A stretch of 64,000 nt of DNA. Origin: Datura wrightii. Its lineage: Eukaryota; Streptophyta; Magnoliopsida; Solanales; Solanaceae. Below, piece by piece: positions 22,987-34,437 of the stretch (positions are counted from its first letter, which is position 1; the number at the start of each line of letters is the position of its first letter). Both the position numbers and the translations under genes were made by a program. The notes beneath the pieces are model-generated. The model had not been told where the DNA came from. It saw only the letters and a list, made by a program, of their open reading frames with translations, and did not search any database. The stretch is from contig JASDFA010000002.1 of NCBI GenBank assembly GCA_035772735.1, positions 40,630,501 through 40,694,500 of the forward strand, read 5' to 3'.

Positions 22987-24440
22987 GCATACAAGAACCA
23001 ATACTAGCCCTATAAGCCGGAAGGTGCCAATCAACACGCAATCTATATATCCCTACCCGGGTCGCCATCCAAAATAAATTCACTCCACTCACCTAATAAC
23101 TATGAGCACCCCGCCGGGCCCCTGGGTATGTAGCTTAGGCTCTCTAGGCCCCTGACTATAACTGTATCTGAGTTCGGAGGACTCCTGTAACTGTAATCTG
23201 AGATTTGTATCTGTAATCTGTAATCTGTGCCCTGGGCGCAAGCGCTCGGCAGGGTATGCTATAATGCTGATCAGCCTGCTATGGGGAATGCTGCATCCCA
23301 TCTTCGTCCTACTGCGGACGACATGCCACTCCTTGAAGTGACGTATCCTCACCCTCTGGTGGGCGAGTCGACACAGCTATTAACCCTGGGGCGGCAAGGA
23401 AGCTCTAAGGGTGCCCACATAAAACAATCAGGTCTCTACAAACAACAATAATCACATATAACATGTATATTAAATCTGATAGCACTGTTCAGTTCTGACA
23501 TTCTATTTTAAACCTCTTACTGAATTAAACTTAATTTGATACTGAGTCTGGATTGATATCTCGCTGTTTGGTACAAATTTACTGACTTTTATTCTGAATA
23601 TATGGCATAATAATACAAACGTACTTAATACTCGGCTTCTGGAACTTCCTTCTGGAATTTATTCTATTTTACTATACTATAGTTACTAACTTGCCGAAGA
23701 AATTGGCTTTACATACCTCAGTTGTCGGCTTTCCGGCTAACTGGCATAACTCGGCTAATATTCAGCTATTTCTTCACAATGTATTCACATTCATAGCAAT
23801 AGAACTAAATTCATCAATATTCTGAAAGAAAATGCTACTTTGAATATATATATATATATATCCCAAACTTTGACTTATCGAAAAACAGCCAAAAACTCGC
23901 TATTTCTCGGAAGTCCAGAAGGGAGAGATACTCACTTTAGGGATAGGAGTATATTAACACTAATTTGGAGCAATTCCGCTTACCTTGACTCAGCGGGTCG
24001 CCGCTTCGCCGAACGATTCTTGCGAAACTAACCCCGCAGGAATGTTCTGCAGCTTTATACTTCACTACCTGAGATTATTTTGAGTTTTGATAGCGTTTAG
24101 CGGCATAATTGGATGAACTTTTATGTTGAACCCACGTTCTCCCCTGTCTGGTCGTGTTCTGGAAATAAAATTGGGTGAAAATGAAATTAAAAACAGAAGT
24201 GGGGCTTTATATAGTGGAGCTTGGACAAGCCCTCCGTGGCACGTTGGCCATCGCGGAGGGAGAGCCTCCGTGGCATGTTGCCATCGTGGAGGGGGTCTGC
24301 CCGGCCTCCTCTTGCGACGCTTCAACGTAGCGCTTGTCTGGTCTTCCCCCAAACCTTTTTCTAGCATGTATAACAGTCTAAAACTCTTAACCAACATGCA
24401 AGTAGGCCATCTAAATGTCAAGAATTTACAGGGTGTAACA
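22126..24440 (-). repeat. 3' LTR of the Tekay element
   Basis: A 2315-bp LTR, mostly alignable with the other LTR and different by a few percent by eye. The minus-strand TATA box (TATATAAA) is at 24206-24213. Upstream of it (24229-24298) are two GC-rich repeats including CACGTTGGCCATCGCGGAGG (24240-24259). AT dinucleotide runs occur at about 22966-22986 and 23846-23862. Confidence 0.88.
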
Positions 24441-24456
24441 TCGTCCCCCTTTTAAG
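24441..24456 (-). other. Polypurine tract of the Tekay element
   Basis: On the minus strand CTTAAAAGGGGGACGA abuts the 3' LTR. It is preceded by TTCGAGGACGAATGT, the usual context in Del/Tekay elements. Confidence 0.8.
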
Positions 24457-24695
24457 AACATTCGTCCTCGAATGTAAACTTCTACTTGTAAGAATTTCAA
24501 CTTACTTGACTTATTTTAGAAAAATTTCGGAAGAGTTTCCTCTGTAATATGGACTATCTCAAAAATCCTGAAACGTAGAAAAGTCTAATACAGTACTTCA
24601 CACAATGCTACAACATCATTTCACTAAACTAAAGTTAGCATCTCGCTTATACACATAAATATAAAGCAACGGAATAACAACATACCTCTAGCTGG

Positions 24696-25106
24696 CTAAG
24701 TCTGAAATAACTGGGGATATCTGGCTTTTATATCTTCTTCTGCCTCCCAAGTCATTTCCTCTCGATTTCGGTTACGCCATAATACTTTGACCAAAGCAAC
24801 ATCTTTAGTTCTCAATCTGCGAATCTGCCAGTCTAGTATGGCTACTGGAACCTCTTCATAAGCTAGCTCCTCCGTAACCTGGACATCCTTAACTGGGACA
24901 ACTCTGGAGGGGTCTCCTATATACTTCCTCAGCATGGACACATGGAAAACTAGGTGAATAGACTCTAACTCTGGAGGTGAGTTCAACTCGTATACCACTT
25001 GGCCTATTCTTCGACGAATCTGATAAGGCCCAACAAATCTCGAGCTGAGCTTGCATTTCTTGCCAAATCTCATTACCCCTTTCATTGGAGAAACTTTCAA
25101 AAACAC
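24696..25106 (-). CDS. Tekay integrase C-terminus with chromodomain
   Basis: An open frame of about 136 residues. It begins VSPMKGVMRFGKK and FVGPYQIRRRIG, the conserved tail of chromoviral integrases, and passes through FHVSMLRKYIGDPSRVV. It ends in a chromodomain-like module containing ILDWQIRRLRTKDVALVKVL and EEMTWEAEEDIKARYP. In this clade the chromodomain is thought to guide insertion toward heterochromatin, which suits the surroundings. It is the best-preserved piece of the element but is separated by stops from the integrase core. Confidence 0.82.
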   Translation of the reverse strand: MFLKVSPMKGVMRFGKKCKLSSRFVGPYQIRRRIGQVVYELNSPPELESIHLVFHVSMLRKYIGDPSRVVPVKDVQVTEELAYEEVPVAILDWQIRRLRTKDVALVKVLWRNRNREEMTWEAEEDIKARYPQLFQT

Positions 25107-26016
25107 CTAGTCATTCACATTAAATTCCAGGTTTCTGCGCTGCACATCAGCATACGATTTCTGGCGGCTCTGAGCAGTCAGCAGGCGTTCTCTGATAAGC
25201 TTCACCTTTTCTTCTGACTGATGAATAATATCCGGCCCGATCAGCGCTGACTCTCCTACTTCAAACCAGCCAACCGGCGATCTGCATTTTCGCCCATACA
25301 AAGCCTCAAGGTGCCATTTGGATAGCTGAGTGGTAACTATTATTATAAGCAAACTTAATAAGTGGTAAGTGCTCATCCCAGCTACCTCCAAAGTCCAACA
25401 CACACACTCGTAACATATCCTCAAGCATCTGAATAGTGCGTTACGCCTGCCCATCTTTCTGAGGGTGAAAAGCTATGCTTAGGCTAATATGTGTCCCCAG
25501 GCCTCTCTAAAATGATTGCCAAAATTTAGCTATGAATTGCGCCCCCCTGTCAGAGATAATGGACACCGGAACACCGTGCAGTCTAACTATTTCTCTGATA
25601 TATAACTCAGCATAATCTTCGACAGAGAAAGTAGCCCTTACTGGCAGAAAATGGGTTGATTTTTTCAGTCTGTCAACAATTACCCAAATCGAGTCATTTC
25701 TATGCCTGGTACGGGGTAATCCTACTACAAAATCCATATTAACAACTTCCCACTTCCAAAGAGGCACAGTTATGTCTTGAGTCAATCCGCCTAGTTTCTG
25801 GTGTTCAGCTTTTACTTGCTGGCAGTTAGGACACTGGGCTACAAATTCTGCTATTTCCCTCTTCATACCTGGCCACCAGTAGATTTCTTTGATATCGTGG
25901 TACATTTTCGTCGCGCCTGGATGGAGAGAATAGCGGGCGTAATATACCTCGCTCATAATCTGCTGGCGAAACCCTGCAATATCTGGAACACAAAGGCGGC
26001 CTTTACATCGCAACAC
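25107..26016 (-). pseudogene. Tekay integrase core, broken
   Basis: The HHCC zinc-binding region is visible (YSLHPGATKMYHDIKEIYWW, then CPNCQQ, about 25930-25820). The first two catalytic acidic residues are in VNMDFVVGLPRT (about 25745) and IISDRGAQFIAKFW (about 25560). The frame then breaks at about 25505. The C-terminal part resumes as LEALYGRKCRSPVGWFEVGE (about 25310-25250) and ends at a stop before the chromodomain frame. It would insert element DNA into chromatin. Confidence 0.82.
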
Positions 26017-26027
26017 TTCATCCTCAG

Positions 26028-26567
26028 TTACCTGAAAATCCGACGCTTCTCCCTTTGAACTCTGTCCTTAAGCTGAACCAGTTCAGGATCTTCATACAAC
26101 CTTTCCTTTACCTCCACAACTAATGACGACACTGCAGTGTTCTGAATTATCATTGTGTTGTCCTCTGTTTCTGCTACACGAATGGCTAAACTGGCTAACT
26201 GGTGTATTTCTCGGGCTAATTCCCGCTTCTCGGGCTGCAAGTACGCCAAACTCCCCATAGACTTACGGCTAAGGGCATCTGCTACTATGTTGGCTCTTCC
26301 TGGGTGGTACAAAATATTTACATCATAATCTTTCAGCAATTCCAACCAGCAGCACTGCCGCAAATTCAACTCTCTCTGAGTGAAGATATTTTGTAGGCTC
26401 TTATGATCAGTGAAAATATCCACATGGACTCCATACAAGTAATGTCTCCATATCCTTAGGGCGTGGATCACTGCGGCTAGTTCCAGGTCATGGGTAGGAT
26501 AATTCTTTTTGTGTTTCCTCAGTTGTCTGGAAGCATAAGCAATTACTTTACCATGCTGCATCAACAC
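26028..26567 (-). pseudogene. Tekay RNase H domain
   Basis: Shows the Ty3-type RNase H order VIAYASRQLRKHKKNYP (about 26546), DLELAAVIHALRIWRHYL (about 26490), DIFTDHKSLQNIF (about 26418) and NIVADALSRK (about 26300). The acidic catalytic positions appear kept in this segment. It ends at a stop at about 26028. It would degrade RNA in RNA-DNA hybrids during reverse transcription. Confidence 0.8.
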
Positions 26568-26599
26568 ACATCCTAACCCAATACCTGAAACGTCACAAT

Positions 26600-27575
26600 A
26601 AACTGCCTAACCCTCTGTAGCTTCTGGAAATGCTAACACTGGGGCGGAGGTCAACCTGCCTTTCAATTCCTGGAAACTCTGCTCACATGCCTCCGTCCAC
26701 TGAAACTTTACCGCTTTTTGCGTCAGCTTAGTCAGAGGTGCCGCTATGGTGGAGAATCCCTCAACAAATCTTCTATAGTACCCTGCTAATCCCAGAAAAC
26801 TGCGTACTTCAGTCGGAGTGGTAGGTTTGGGCCATGTTTTTACTGTTTCTACTTTTTGCGTGTCTACATGTGTACCAACATCCGACACAATATGCCCCAG
26901 GAAAGCTATTGAGTTCAGCCAAAATTCACACTTAGAGAACTTGGCATACAGCTGACGGTCCCTGAGAATCTGGAGCACTGTCCGCAAATGATCCTAGTGG
27001 TCTGCCTCCGAGAATACACCAGAATATCGTCAATAAACACTATCACGAACAGGTCCAGGTATGGTCTGAAGATGTTGTTCATCAAGTCCATGAATACTTC
27101 GAGAGCATTCGTCATCCCAAATGACTAGGAATTCAAAATGGTCGTATCTGGTCCTGAAGGCAGTCTTTGGAATATCCCTTTCACGAACTCGAACTTGATG
27201 ATATCCGGACCTCAAGTCAATCTTGGAGAAATATTTAGCCCCCTGTAACTGATCAAACAAATCATCTATTCTGGGAAGCGGATACTTATTCTTAATTGTA
27301 ACCTTATTCAGCTTCCGGTAATCTATACACATGCGGAGGGAGCCGTCCTTCTTCCACACAAACAGAACTGGCGCACCCCAAGGTGAAGTACTCAGCCTGA
27401 TGAAGCCCTTATCTAACAGATCCTTCAGCTGCTCCTTTAGTTCTCTGAGTTCAGTAGGAGCCATACGATACAGAGGAATTGATATGGGCTGAGTTCCTGG
27501 TAGTAAATCAATTGCAAAATCTATTTCCCTTTCTCGGGTAATACCAGGTAGCTGGGAATACGTCGGGGAATTCAT
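26600..27575 (-). pseudogene. Tekay reverse transcriptase, frameshifted
   Basis: Begins in the usual linker (LPGITREREIDFAIDLLPGT). The fingers and palm are WGAPVLFVWKKDGSLRMCID (about 27380-27320) and YFSKIDLRSGYHQVRV (about 27235-27188). A frameshift at about 27110-27130 precedes the catalytic FIDDILVYSR (about 27035-27006), where the third and fourth residues are the two catalytic aspartates. The downstream connection region (FLGLAGYYRRFVEGFSTIA, about 26800-26745) is in yet another frame. Confidence 0.85.
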
Positions 27576-27762
27576 TAACCACTGGAACAGACTGGAGAGT
27601 TGGAGGCTCTACCCGAACATCCTGGACTCTGGCTATGTGGTAAATGCATCCCTTAGCTATCAACTTCATCGCCTGAAGGTAGGAAATAAACCTACCTTTT
27701 GGCGTAGCTGTACTGCCCTTCCACTCTCGTACTGCCTCCCTTGGAAAGTGGAATTGGACCAT

Positions 27763-28090
27763 CTTGGTCCGTCATTCTAAATTGGCATAGCACGGCACTA
27801 ACCAATCCATACCCATAATGGCATCAAAATCAATCATCTCTAATTCTACCAGATCTACTATAGTCTGACGATCAGCAACCTCTACTGTACACCCTCGATA
27901 GCCCTTTCTGGCTATAATAGAGTCATCGACGGGTGTAGATACTGAAAAGTGTTGCTGAAGCAACTCTGGTACAACACTGAACTTTTGAGCCACAAATGGG
28001 GTAACATAAGAACAAAGTAGATCCTGGATCAATCAATACATAAGCAGGGTGAGAGCAAATAGTCATCATACCTGTTACCACATCTGGAGA
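27763..28090 (-). pseudogene. Tekay aspartic protease, frameshifted
   Basis: The active-site motif YVLIDPGST lies near 28045-28018, in a different frame from the following VTPFVAQKFSVVPELL (about 28000-27950). A FDAIMGMDWL motif follows (about 27832-27800). The frameshift just after the catalytic motif separates it from the body of the enzyme. Confidence 0.75.
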
Positions 28091-28239
28091 CGCCTCTGAG
28101 TCCTGCCTCCCTGGTAATGCATAGATACGGCTTGGGCCCATACTGAACTCGAGGCCCCTGATCTACCTCGGCCCCTGCCTTCTGGGACTGAGGGCCTACA
28201 CCCTGCCGAGGCTGCTGGAGCTCATGGCCCTGCTGACTC

Positions 28240-29462
28240 CCTTTCCTGTCTATCTCAGTTACCTTGACCCTTGGCTGGATAGTCTCTCATCACATGACCC
28301 TCCTACCCGCATATATAACACTCTGTGGAGCCATATCTGCAAGCTCCAGTATGGGGTCGGTTACAAATAGGGCAAGGTGGGGGTGTATACCTTCTCTGCT
28401 CTGCCCTCCTCTACTGGGGTGAATCTACCATTCGAGAACTCCCGCCGGACTCTGTCTGTCCTCGGCGACCAAATCTACCCCTCTGCTGCTGTGATGGAGG
28501 CGGGGGTCTAGGTGGCCTATCTGACAGCCGTGGCCTAGGCCCTCTCCAAATCTCCCCCTGTATCTCATCTGATCTATCCCTGCGGTGCTGTTCCTGATTT
28601 ATTCATCTGCTATCTTGTTGCCGCTGTCTAAGGACCTCAATAGTCTGGGCAAAGGCCTGCACCCGAGAAATATCCATATCTTGCCGCAACGTAGCTGTCA
28701 TGCATGCCTCAATATATTCTGGGTTCAGACCCATAATAAACCGGTAGACTCTAGATGGCATGGTGTCCACAAAGGCTGGAGCATAGTGGGCCAAGGAATC
28801 GAACTGCAGGGCGTATTCTTGCACACTCCTCGCCCCCTGCTCCAAGTGTAAAAACTGGTCCATCTAGGCCTGTCGGATTTCCCATGGCAGATAACGGTCC
28901 AGGAAGGCCTCTGAAAAGCTGGACCAAGTTGGAGGGGCAACATCTCTCCCTTGGGACCTTTCCCAACTTTCGTACCACAACACAGCAATATCCCGCAACC
29001 GAAATCCCGCTAACTCAACCGACTCTGTAGATGTCACATGCATGACCCGGAAGATTCTCTGCATCTGATCCAGGAAGTCCTGAGGGTCCTCTGCTTGATC
29101 CGACCTTGTGAACTGCGGGGGACCTAGTGCCATGAATTCTCGGACCCTCGAACTGTCAGGCCCACTTGATGACTCTGCTTTATGGGTGTCGCTGACTGGC
29201 ACTGAGTAGCCATCATTCGTGCCAACATAACTACTGCACTTCGAATTTCCTGGTCGGATGGTGTGGGTACAGGAACTGTCGGAGGTAATGTCGTCCCGAG
29301 TGGCTCCTGGTGGGGTGGGGACTGCTGTGAAGGTCGAGATGATGCCTCTGTATCGCCCTCAGATCGGGCTGATTCTAAATGAGGCTGAGGCATCCTGCTG
29401 GTGCCTTCTCCTGCTGTGATATCCAATCTTCTACCTGTGACAGAATGTCGCTGGTCTGCCAT
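28240..29462 (-). pseudogene. Tekay Gag, broken
   Basis: Probable start MADQRHSVTG at 29462. A disordered Ser/Pro/Glu-rich N-terminus is followed after a frameshift (about 29150) by the capsid region (EDPQDFLDQMQRIFRVMHV, about 29085-29030) and, after a TAG at about 28864, by QGARSVQEYALQFDSLAHYA (about 28840-28780). Two C-rich motifs follow (CPICNRPHTGAC, about 28372-28337, and a second with a stop inside it). Chromoviral Gag packages genomic RNA. Frame shifts and stops preclude function. Confidence 0.8.
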
Positions 29463-29656
29463 TTTATCCGTAAACAAAGAGTATGATAAGCTTTATGGAC
29501 TCAACCCTATACTGTACTGCTCCATGGAACGACTGATTATGAAGAAAGAGTAACCATCCTATCATGCCTTGCAGCCTCCTGCCTATGGTATGTGGTTCCC
29601 ACACATCCATAGACAAGACTCTACTTAGCAAGGCCTGTAGACTCCCTATAATACGA

Positions 29657-29672
29657 CCTGCTCTGATACCAA
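29657..29672 (-). other. Primer-binding site (initiator Met-tRNA) of the Tekay element
   Basis: On the minus strand TTGGTATCAGAGCAGG begins three bases after the 5' LTR end. The core TGGTATCAGAGC is complementary to the 3' end of the initiator methionine tRNA. Confidence 0.85.
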
Positions 29673-29675
29673 GTT

Positions 29676-31993
29676 TGTCATGTCCCACCTTGGGAGGCAT
29701 GACTGCCACCTGGTGCCCTACTAGGACCTGGACTGCTGGACTAGCTGAGCCTGAGCACTTCTGGTGCCAGGCCGGCTCTAACTCTGGATTCAAGAAAACG
29801 ACGGGCTATATAACTACTGTAAATACAGGCTCCGGCTGACTAGGCCTATAGACACTGTAAGAAAACAACAGCTACCCAGAACAACTGAATCAATAGGAAA
29901 CCTATGCTGGCCAACAAGGCCACCATACTGTCTAGTTATTTTTGAATAAAGAAAACAAGTGCTAAACTGCTACGTGACCAACAAGATCACCACTACCAAC
30001 TGAATAAGGCCCCACATGACCATCATAAACAAACAAAAACATACACACGGCCTCACACGACTGGTACAGCTAACCACAGGGAATATACAATCTGCAAGCC
30101 CCTAAGAATACTGATAAGATGGTCGGGATAAGGCCCCGGCCCACCCATACTATACAACAAAAGAAAAGGAATAAACCTCTAGCTGTCTAGCTCCGGATGA
30201 CAAGATCTGATGACTCTGTGTGCTAGCTGGAACTACGAGGGATCGGCTCCTCGTCTATGAGTACCTGCAGGCAAGTAATGCAGCGCCCCCAAACGGGCAT
30301 CAGTACCACAGTACCGAGTATGCAAAGCAAACCAAACATATCTGAAGATAAGCAGTAATACTGATAGTTACTGAAATGACAGAGGATAGCTAAAATTGTC
30401 TGGGATAACAGAATCTGTACTGAGCTCAACTGTACTGGAAGGAAGATAAGAATTATACCTATTGATGCGGCGTCCTACTATTCATCAATTTAGTAAGTAA
30501 CATATATATACATATATATATAGCATACAAGAACCTATACCAGCCCCCATAAGCTGGAAGGTGCCAATCAACACGCAATCTATATACCCCTACCCGGGTC
30601 GCCATCAAAAAATAAATTCACTCCACTCACCTAATAACTACGAGCACCCCGCCGGCCCCCTGGTATGCAGCTTGGGCTCTCTGGGCCCCTGACTATAACT
30701 GTATCTGAGTTTAGAGGACTCCTGTAACTGTAATCTAAGATCTATATCTGTAATCTGTAATCTGTGCCCTGGGCGCAAGCGGTCGGCAGGGTATGCTATA
30801 ATGCTGATCACCCTGCTATGGGGAATGCTGCATCCCATCTTCGTCCTACTACGGACGGCATGCCACTCCTTGGAGTGACGTATCCTCACTCTCTGGAAGG
30901 CGAGTCAACACAGCTATTAACCCTGGGGCGGCAAGGAAGCTCTAAGGGTGCCCACATAAAACAATCAGGTCTCTACAAACAACAATAATCACATATAACA
31001 TGTATATTAAATCTGATAGCACTGTTTAGTTCTGACATTCTATTTTAAACCTCTTATTGAATTAAACTGAATCTGATACTGAGCCTAGATTGGTATCTCA
31101 TTGTTTGGTACAAATTTACTGACTTTTATTCTGAATATATGGCATAATAATACAAACGTACTTAATATTGGGCTTTTGGAACTTCCTTCTGGAATTTATT
31201 CTATTTTACTATACTAAAATTACTAACTTCACCGAAGAAACTGGCTTTACATACCTCAGTTGTCGTCTTTTCGACTAACTGTCGTAACTCGGCCAATATT
31301 CAGCTATTTCTTCCAACTGTATTCACATTCATAGAAATTATAACTAAATTCATCAATATTCCAGAAGAAAATGCTACTTTGAATATATATATATATAGAG
31401 AGAGAGAGAGAGCTCAAACTTTGACTTATCAAAAAACAACCGAAAACTCTCTATTTCTCGGAAGTCCAGAAGGGAGAGATACTCACTTTAGGGCTAGGAG
31501 TATATTAACACTAATTTGGAGCAATTCCTCTTACCTTGACTCGGCGGGTCGCCGCTTCGCCGGACGATTCTTGCGAAACTAATTCCGCAGGAATGTTCTC
31601 TGCAGCTTTATACTTCACTACCCGAGATTATTTTGAGTTTGGACGGCGTTTAGCGGCGTAATCGGATGAACTTTTATATTGAACCCTCGTTCTCCCCTGT
31701 CTGGTCGTGTTTTGGAAATAAAATTTGGTGAAAATGAAATTAAAAATCGAAGTGGAGCTTTATATAGTGGAGCCTGGACAGGCCCTCTGTGGTACGTTGG
31801 CCATCGCGGAGGGACAACCTCCGTGGCACGTTGCCATCCCAGAGGGGGTCTGCCCGGCCTCCTCTTGCGACGCTTCAATGTGGCGCTTGTCCGGTCTTCC
31901 CCCAGGCCTTTTTCTAGCATGTATGGCACTCTAAAACTCTTAACCAACATGCGAGTAGGCCATCTAAATGTCAAGAATTTACGGGGTGTAACA
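29676..31993 (-). repeat. 5' LTR of the Tekay element
   Basis: A 2318-bp partner of the LTR at 22126. The minus-strand TATA box is at 31759-31766 and the GC-rich repeats at about 31780-31852. It carries an (AT)n(AG)n run at about 31385-31411 where the other LTR has only AT repeats. Confidence 0.88.
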
Positions 31994-32008
31994 GTTCGGG
32001 GGTCAGGA

Positions 32009-33115
32009 TCATCATCTAATTTGAATTTATCACATAAAATTTTTATTTTATTTTTATTTTTATTATATAAAAATCATCTAATTCTAAAATCTATCATACA
32101 CACAAAAAAATAGTTATTTTTTAAACCTATGAGTCATTCAATTTTAAAATTTATCACATAAAAGTCATTTTTTAAATTTGTTATCACTTAAAAGTCATTC
32201 AATTTTGATCAATACCTAAATTTTGATACTTTATATCGAAAATATTACATAACGCTCCAAAAAATACATTCAAGATAATTTTAGAAATATCCCTTCACAT
32301 TTTGCTTCATGACAAAACTCAATAGCGGTATACAATATTAGATATGTTTTTCTTAGTTTGGTTTATTTATAATAATTTAACATACTATCATTAATATTTA
32401 AAAAATATAATTTGACTATATTTTCCTTAATTATATATTTATTTGTATAATAATTTTCATAAATACCTTCTAAAAAATAAATAAAATATTTTTATGTTGC
32501 AAAATTTGATACTAGAATATTTTTATGTGATAAAAAATAATAAAAGATATTTTTTTGTAATAAATTTTAGAGTTGATGACTTTTATGTAATAAAAAAAAT
32601 AAGAATATAATTTTTTGTATAATAAGTTCGGAGTTGGATAATTATCAGTAAAATTTACTCAAATATTTTTCAAAATCACTATCCAATTTTTATCAACAAA
32701 TCTCATATCTACAAATACGATTTTAGAAATTTCTCAATATTCTCGTGTGTACATTTTTTAAATATATTTTTATATGTACACTTTTTTACATATATCTTTA
32801 TATGAACACAAAATTTATAGAAAATCTCATATCTATAATACGGTTGTAGAAAATTTTTTAACATTCTCGTATGTATACTTTCTTTTTTAATATTTTCATA
32901 TGTACACTTTTTTTATATTCTCATATAAACACAAATTTAAGTATCAAAAATATATTAACTTTTGTATAATAAATTGTAAAGTTTAATAATTTTTAGGCAA
33001 AAAAATATACTAAGATTTAAAAAGATTTGCGTGATAAATTTTTGAATTGAATGATATTTATATAACAAATAAAATAAAATACATTTTATGTGATAAATTC
33101 AAAATTAAATGATGA
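32009..33115. repeat. AT-rich element with long terminal inverted repeats (foldback/MITE-like)
   Basis: The left end TCATCATCTAATTTGAATTT (32009 on) is matched in inverse orientation by the right end (AAATTCAAAATTAAATGATGA, to 33115). Imperfect complementarity extends about 100 bases inward. The interior repeats units related to TCATTCAATTTTAAAATTT and TTTATCACATAAAA in both orientations. There is no coding potential. It resembles non-autonomous DNA transposons or foldback elements. I could not define a target duplication. Confidence 0.5.
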
Positions 33116-33190
33116 AACTTATCCAAACATATTTTAAATAATTATGGTCTATGCATATTAGAATTAGTTTTAAATCTTTTGATGAAACTT

Positions 33191-33195
33191 ACACA

Positions 33196-33253
<58 letters not shown>

Positions 33254-33276
33254 TGTGTGTGAGAGAGAGAGAGAGA
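33191..33276. repeat. Compound microsatellite (AC)n(GA)n(GT)n(GA)n
   Basis: (AC)4, then about 25 GA units, five GT units and about seven more GA units. Confidence 0.95.
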
Positions 33277-33489
33277 AGAGAAATCAAGAAAAATGAATTG
33301 AGAAGAATGAGAAAAAGATAAAGAAGATGATAAGAAGGGGTCCACATTATAAAGTCAATTAAATAATCTTATTATATAATTAATAATAGTTGTGTCTCGC
33401 CGAATATAACAATTATAGTTGCGCTAATTTTTAAAATTTAGAAATTAGTAAAGATTTAGCTTTATTTTTTAAAAAAAAGTTAATATGGT

Positions 33490-33769
33490 CTTTTTAACAT
33501 TTGTGGCCATATTTGGGCAACATAATTATGTCCATTTTCATCCAGCTAACTTCTTTGGCAAGGATGAAACCAAGGCTTGCTTCAAACCGGCGTCTCCACC
33601 AAGTTCGAAGTATACTTTTGCCATCTTATGGAAATAAATATCAATGTCATTTTTATCGAATGATACGCATTTCATCTCGAAGAAACTATCTTTGTATCTT
33701 TTCTTGCCTCTAGCATGTATCTCCACAAAATACTTTATGTAGAATTCTGATCTTGAAAGCAAGTCTTGG
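33490..33769 (-). pseudogene. Pararetrovirus-like coat/Gag region, distal part
   Basis: Minus-strand continuation, beyond the B2 insertion, of the region that begins at about 44989. The visible frame includes EFYIKYFVEIHARGKKRYKD and ends LGGDAGLKQALVSSLPKKLA near 33540. This pattern resembles coat-protein regions of Caulimoviridae-type endogenous elements. The frame stops at about 33538 and no downstream reverse transcriptase exists; AT-rich sequence follows. An old, truncated relic. Family assignment is from memory of the family's general pattern and is tentative. Confidence 0.5.
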
Positions 33770-33934
33770 TGATGTGAAGTGAGTTTACAACACTTTCGAC
33801 GCTCCAAACTAAAAAAATAGCATGGACTTAGATATATTTATATGGATATGAGGAACTTTTTCTTTGGTTACAGGATAAATAGGTGTTGGAGCAAAAATAT
33901 GCAAAATATAGCCGGAAAGTGCATAAAATAGGTT

Positions 33935-34370
33935 TAACTCATAGTCCTCAGTACGAGCCATAGGAAGGTGCTACGAGCCGTACTGCAAGTTGTGAGAAGT
34001 TTCAGAAGGCTAAGGATGAAGAGGTGCATCCTACGAATCTCCTGTATGAGTCGTACAAAGCTTGCACGGGTCGTAATGAAGAAGTCGTGGTAAGATTCAG
34101 AAGATCTACACTAGAGGTTGACTCCTGCTATGGATAGACAGTACGAGTCGTGGCATCAAGGTATGAGTCGTACCAAAGCACTCGTGATGAACTCCAGAAA
34201 AATTTCAAAGTCTTAGAGTCAAGCCACGGAAGCACAATACGACTCATAGGAAGCATGTACAAGTCGTACCAAGGTCCAATACTTAGCTAAATTTTAGCCA
34301 GCCAATGACATATGGGAAGCAGGTACGACCTGTACCTACCTGCTACGGATCATAGGACAAGTCGTGATAC
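33935..34370 (+). repeat. Family-B palindromic motif array in 5' LTR of B2
   Basis: About a dozen imperfect copies of a near-palindrome built on ACGAGYCGTAC or TACGACTCRTA, irregularly spaced, ending about 60 bases before the TATA box. Equivalent arrays lie at about 43345-43760 (3' LTR) and 7480-8000 (B1 LTR). Confidence 0.7.
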
Positions 34371-34429
34371 AAGCGGCTTTAGTTATGGAAATTCACCCTG
34401 TTAGCCTAGGAAAAAGATTTTTATGTCTG

Positions 34430-34437
34430 TATAAATA
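34430..34437 (+). promoter_or_regulatory. TATA box of B2 5' LTR
   Basis: TATAAATA downstream of the palindromic array, aligned with the B1 box (8059-8066) and with TATATAAG in the B2 3' LTR (43826-43833). Confidence 0.6.

Larger units (their letters stand above)
22126..31993 (-). mobile_element. Complete Tekay/Del-type chromovirus (Ty3/gypsy), inactive
   Basis: The LTRs (22126-24440 and 29676-31993) begin TGTTACACC and end GGCATGACA or GGACATGACA on the minus strand. Flanks are GTTCA (22121-22125) and GTTCG (31994-31998), a TSD with one mismatch. Next to the right-hand LTR is an initiator-Met PBS; next to the left-hand LTR a polypurine tract. The internal order gag-PR-RT-RNaseH-INT-chromodomain and the C-terminal chromodomain place it in the Tekay/Del clade. 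Frameshifts and stops in every gene make it inactive. It lies between the LINE-A 5' end and the AT-rich inverted-repeat element. Confidence 0.9.

Noticed and set aside
28325..29030. Plus-strand frames over the Tekay gag region.
   Set aside because: They are antisense to recognisable Gag on the minus strand.
29657..29672. Matches to tRNA 3' ends (also 47439, 51071, 53823) as tRNA genes.
   Set aside because: Only the 12-18 bases complementary to the tRNA 3' end are present, at LTR boundaries; they are primer-binding sites.
33935..34370. The spaced palindromic motifs as a CRISPR array.
   Set aside because: Repeats are short, degenerate and irregularly spaced, in a plant retrotransposon LTR.
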